A stretch of 64,000 bases of DNA from Hyunsoonleella pacifica. GTDB taxonomy: Bacteria; Bacteroidota; Bacteroidia; Flavobacteriales; Flavobacteriaceae. The notes under the pieces are model-generated. The model was not told the origin of the DNA and did not search any database. It saw nothing but the letters and a program-made list of their open reading frames with translations. This document shows positions 63,570 through 64,000 of this stretch, in pieces (position 1 is the first letter of the stretch; each line of letters opens with the position of its first letter). The DNA lies in the NCBI RefSeq assembly GCF_004310335.1, contig NZ_SIRS01000002.1, forward strand, positions 620,001-684,000, written 5' to 3'. Made by a program: the position numbers and the translations under genes.

Positions 63570-64000
63570 TGCAACTTTTTTATAGCCCAGATATACATGA
63601 TGATTCTAAAGATTTTTCTTTTTCGAGAGAAGAAAGTAAACATATCGTTAAAGTTCTTCGCAAATCAGTGGGAGATATTGTAAATATTACTGACGGGAAA
63701 GGTATATTGTTTACTGGAGAAATTACTTTAGCAACTCAAAATAAATGTATAGCAACAATAACCGCTAAACAACTTCAGCAACAAAAGGAGTATTATTTGC
63801 ATTTAGCTGTTGCTCCAACAAAAATGAATGACCGTTATGAATGGTTTTTAGAAAAGGCTACCGAAATAGGAGTTGACAGTATCACGCCTATTATTTGTGA
63901 CCACAGCGAGCGTAAAATAATTAAACCAGAACGTTTTGAGCGTATTTTACAATCTGCAATGAAACAATCTTTAAGCTGCTACAAACCCCAACTTAACGAA
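63569..64000 (+). CDS. rsmE: 16S rRNA (uracil-1498-N3)-methyltransferase RsmE, 5' part
   Basis: Starts at ATG 63569, overlapping the previous stop, and runs off the window, so 144 of about 235 residues are seen. 'MQLFYSPDIHDDSKDFSFSR' is followed by 'EESKHIVKVLRKSVGDIVNI', 'TDGKGILFTGEI' (the N-terminal PUA-like RNA-binding domain), and 'LAVAPTKMNDRYEWFLEKAT' with 'EIGVDSITPIICDHSER', the start of the SPOUT methyltransferase domain. It methylates U1498 of 16S rRNA. The SAM-binding knot lies beyond the window. Confidence 0.93.
   Translation, partial: MQLFYSPDIHDDSKDFSFSREESKHIVKVLRKSVGDIVNITDGKGILFTGEITLATQNKCIATITAKQLQQQKEYYLHLAVAPTKMNDRYEWFLEKATEIGVDSITPIICDHSERKIIKPERFERILQSAMKQSLSCYKPQLNE

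Overview
The window is low-GC DNA from a member of the Bacteroidota, most likely a marine Flavobacteriaceae. Several things point there: a type IX secretion C-terminal sorting domain at the left edge, TAnnTTTG-type -7 promoter boxes, a fused HdrC/HdrE-like Fe-S protein, a 7TM-HD phosphohydrolase, a TamB/TsaD divergent pair, and very large DUF6443/RHS-type proteins. I recognise families by motif only; no database was searched.

Layout. (1) 1-1411: chromosomal flank, with the tail of a T9SS-secreted protein, a DUF2752 protein and a CCC-motif membrane protein ending in a terminator. (2) About 1419-36501: what looks like a 35-kb genomic island inserted in the 3' end of tRNA-Pro(TGG). A 16-bp copy of the tRNA 3' end sits at 1419-1434, the intact tRNA is at 36489-36562, and a broken tyrosine integrase fused to ParB debris lies next to the tRNA. 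(3) 36636-64000: housekeeping chromosome, with tRNA-Ser, HD phosphohydrolase, thiolase, NlpC/P60, Fe-S proteins, MlaD, amidase, LptD, RidA, histidine kinase, GMP reductase, ABC ATPase, GlcNAc-kinase-like protein, GAPDH, PFK, TamB, TsaD, PpiC-like protein and the start of RsmE.

The island's main cargo is a polymorphic-toxin locus read leftward. A lipoprotein, a 2169-residue SpvB/RHS-like protein, a 427-residue YD protein, a 235-residue secreted protein and a 3122-residue RHS protein (with an embedded VWA domain and a C-terminal HINT-like domain) lead into a separate 409-residue secreted protein. That protein has a HINT C-terminal half and a GIY-YIG-like nuclease tip, and is followed by an LRR protein that is probably its immunity factor. 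Downstream, 1743-7547 looks like a graveyard of older toxin/immunity cassettes. It holds an AHH-nuclease toxin pseudogene coupled (TAATG) to an intact Imm11-like gene, the last ~50 codons of another toxin coupled (TGATG) to a membrane immunity candidate, and a further orphan immunity candidate. These are punctuated by three copies of one 3'-gene-end/terminator repeat and two copies of an XRE-regulator tail.

Upstream of the toxin locus, still in the island, a second leftward operon encodes an S74-type tail-fibre-domain protein, an OmpH-like protein, an O-antigen-ligase/TPR membrane protein and a transglutaminase-like lipoprotein. All are envelope or surface functions. The best candidates for something undescribed are the complementary HINT halves on two adjacent proteins, the VWA insertion in the RHS protein, and the repeat-punctuated cassette array.
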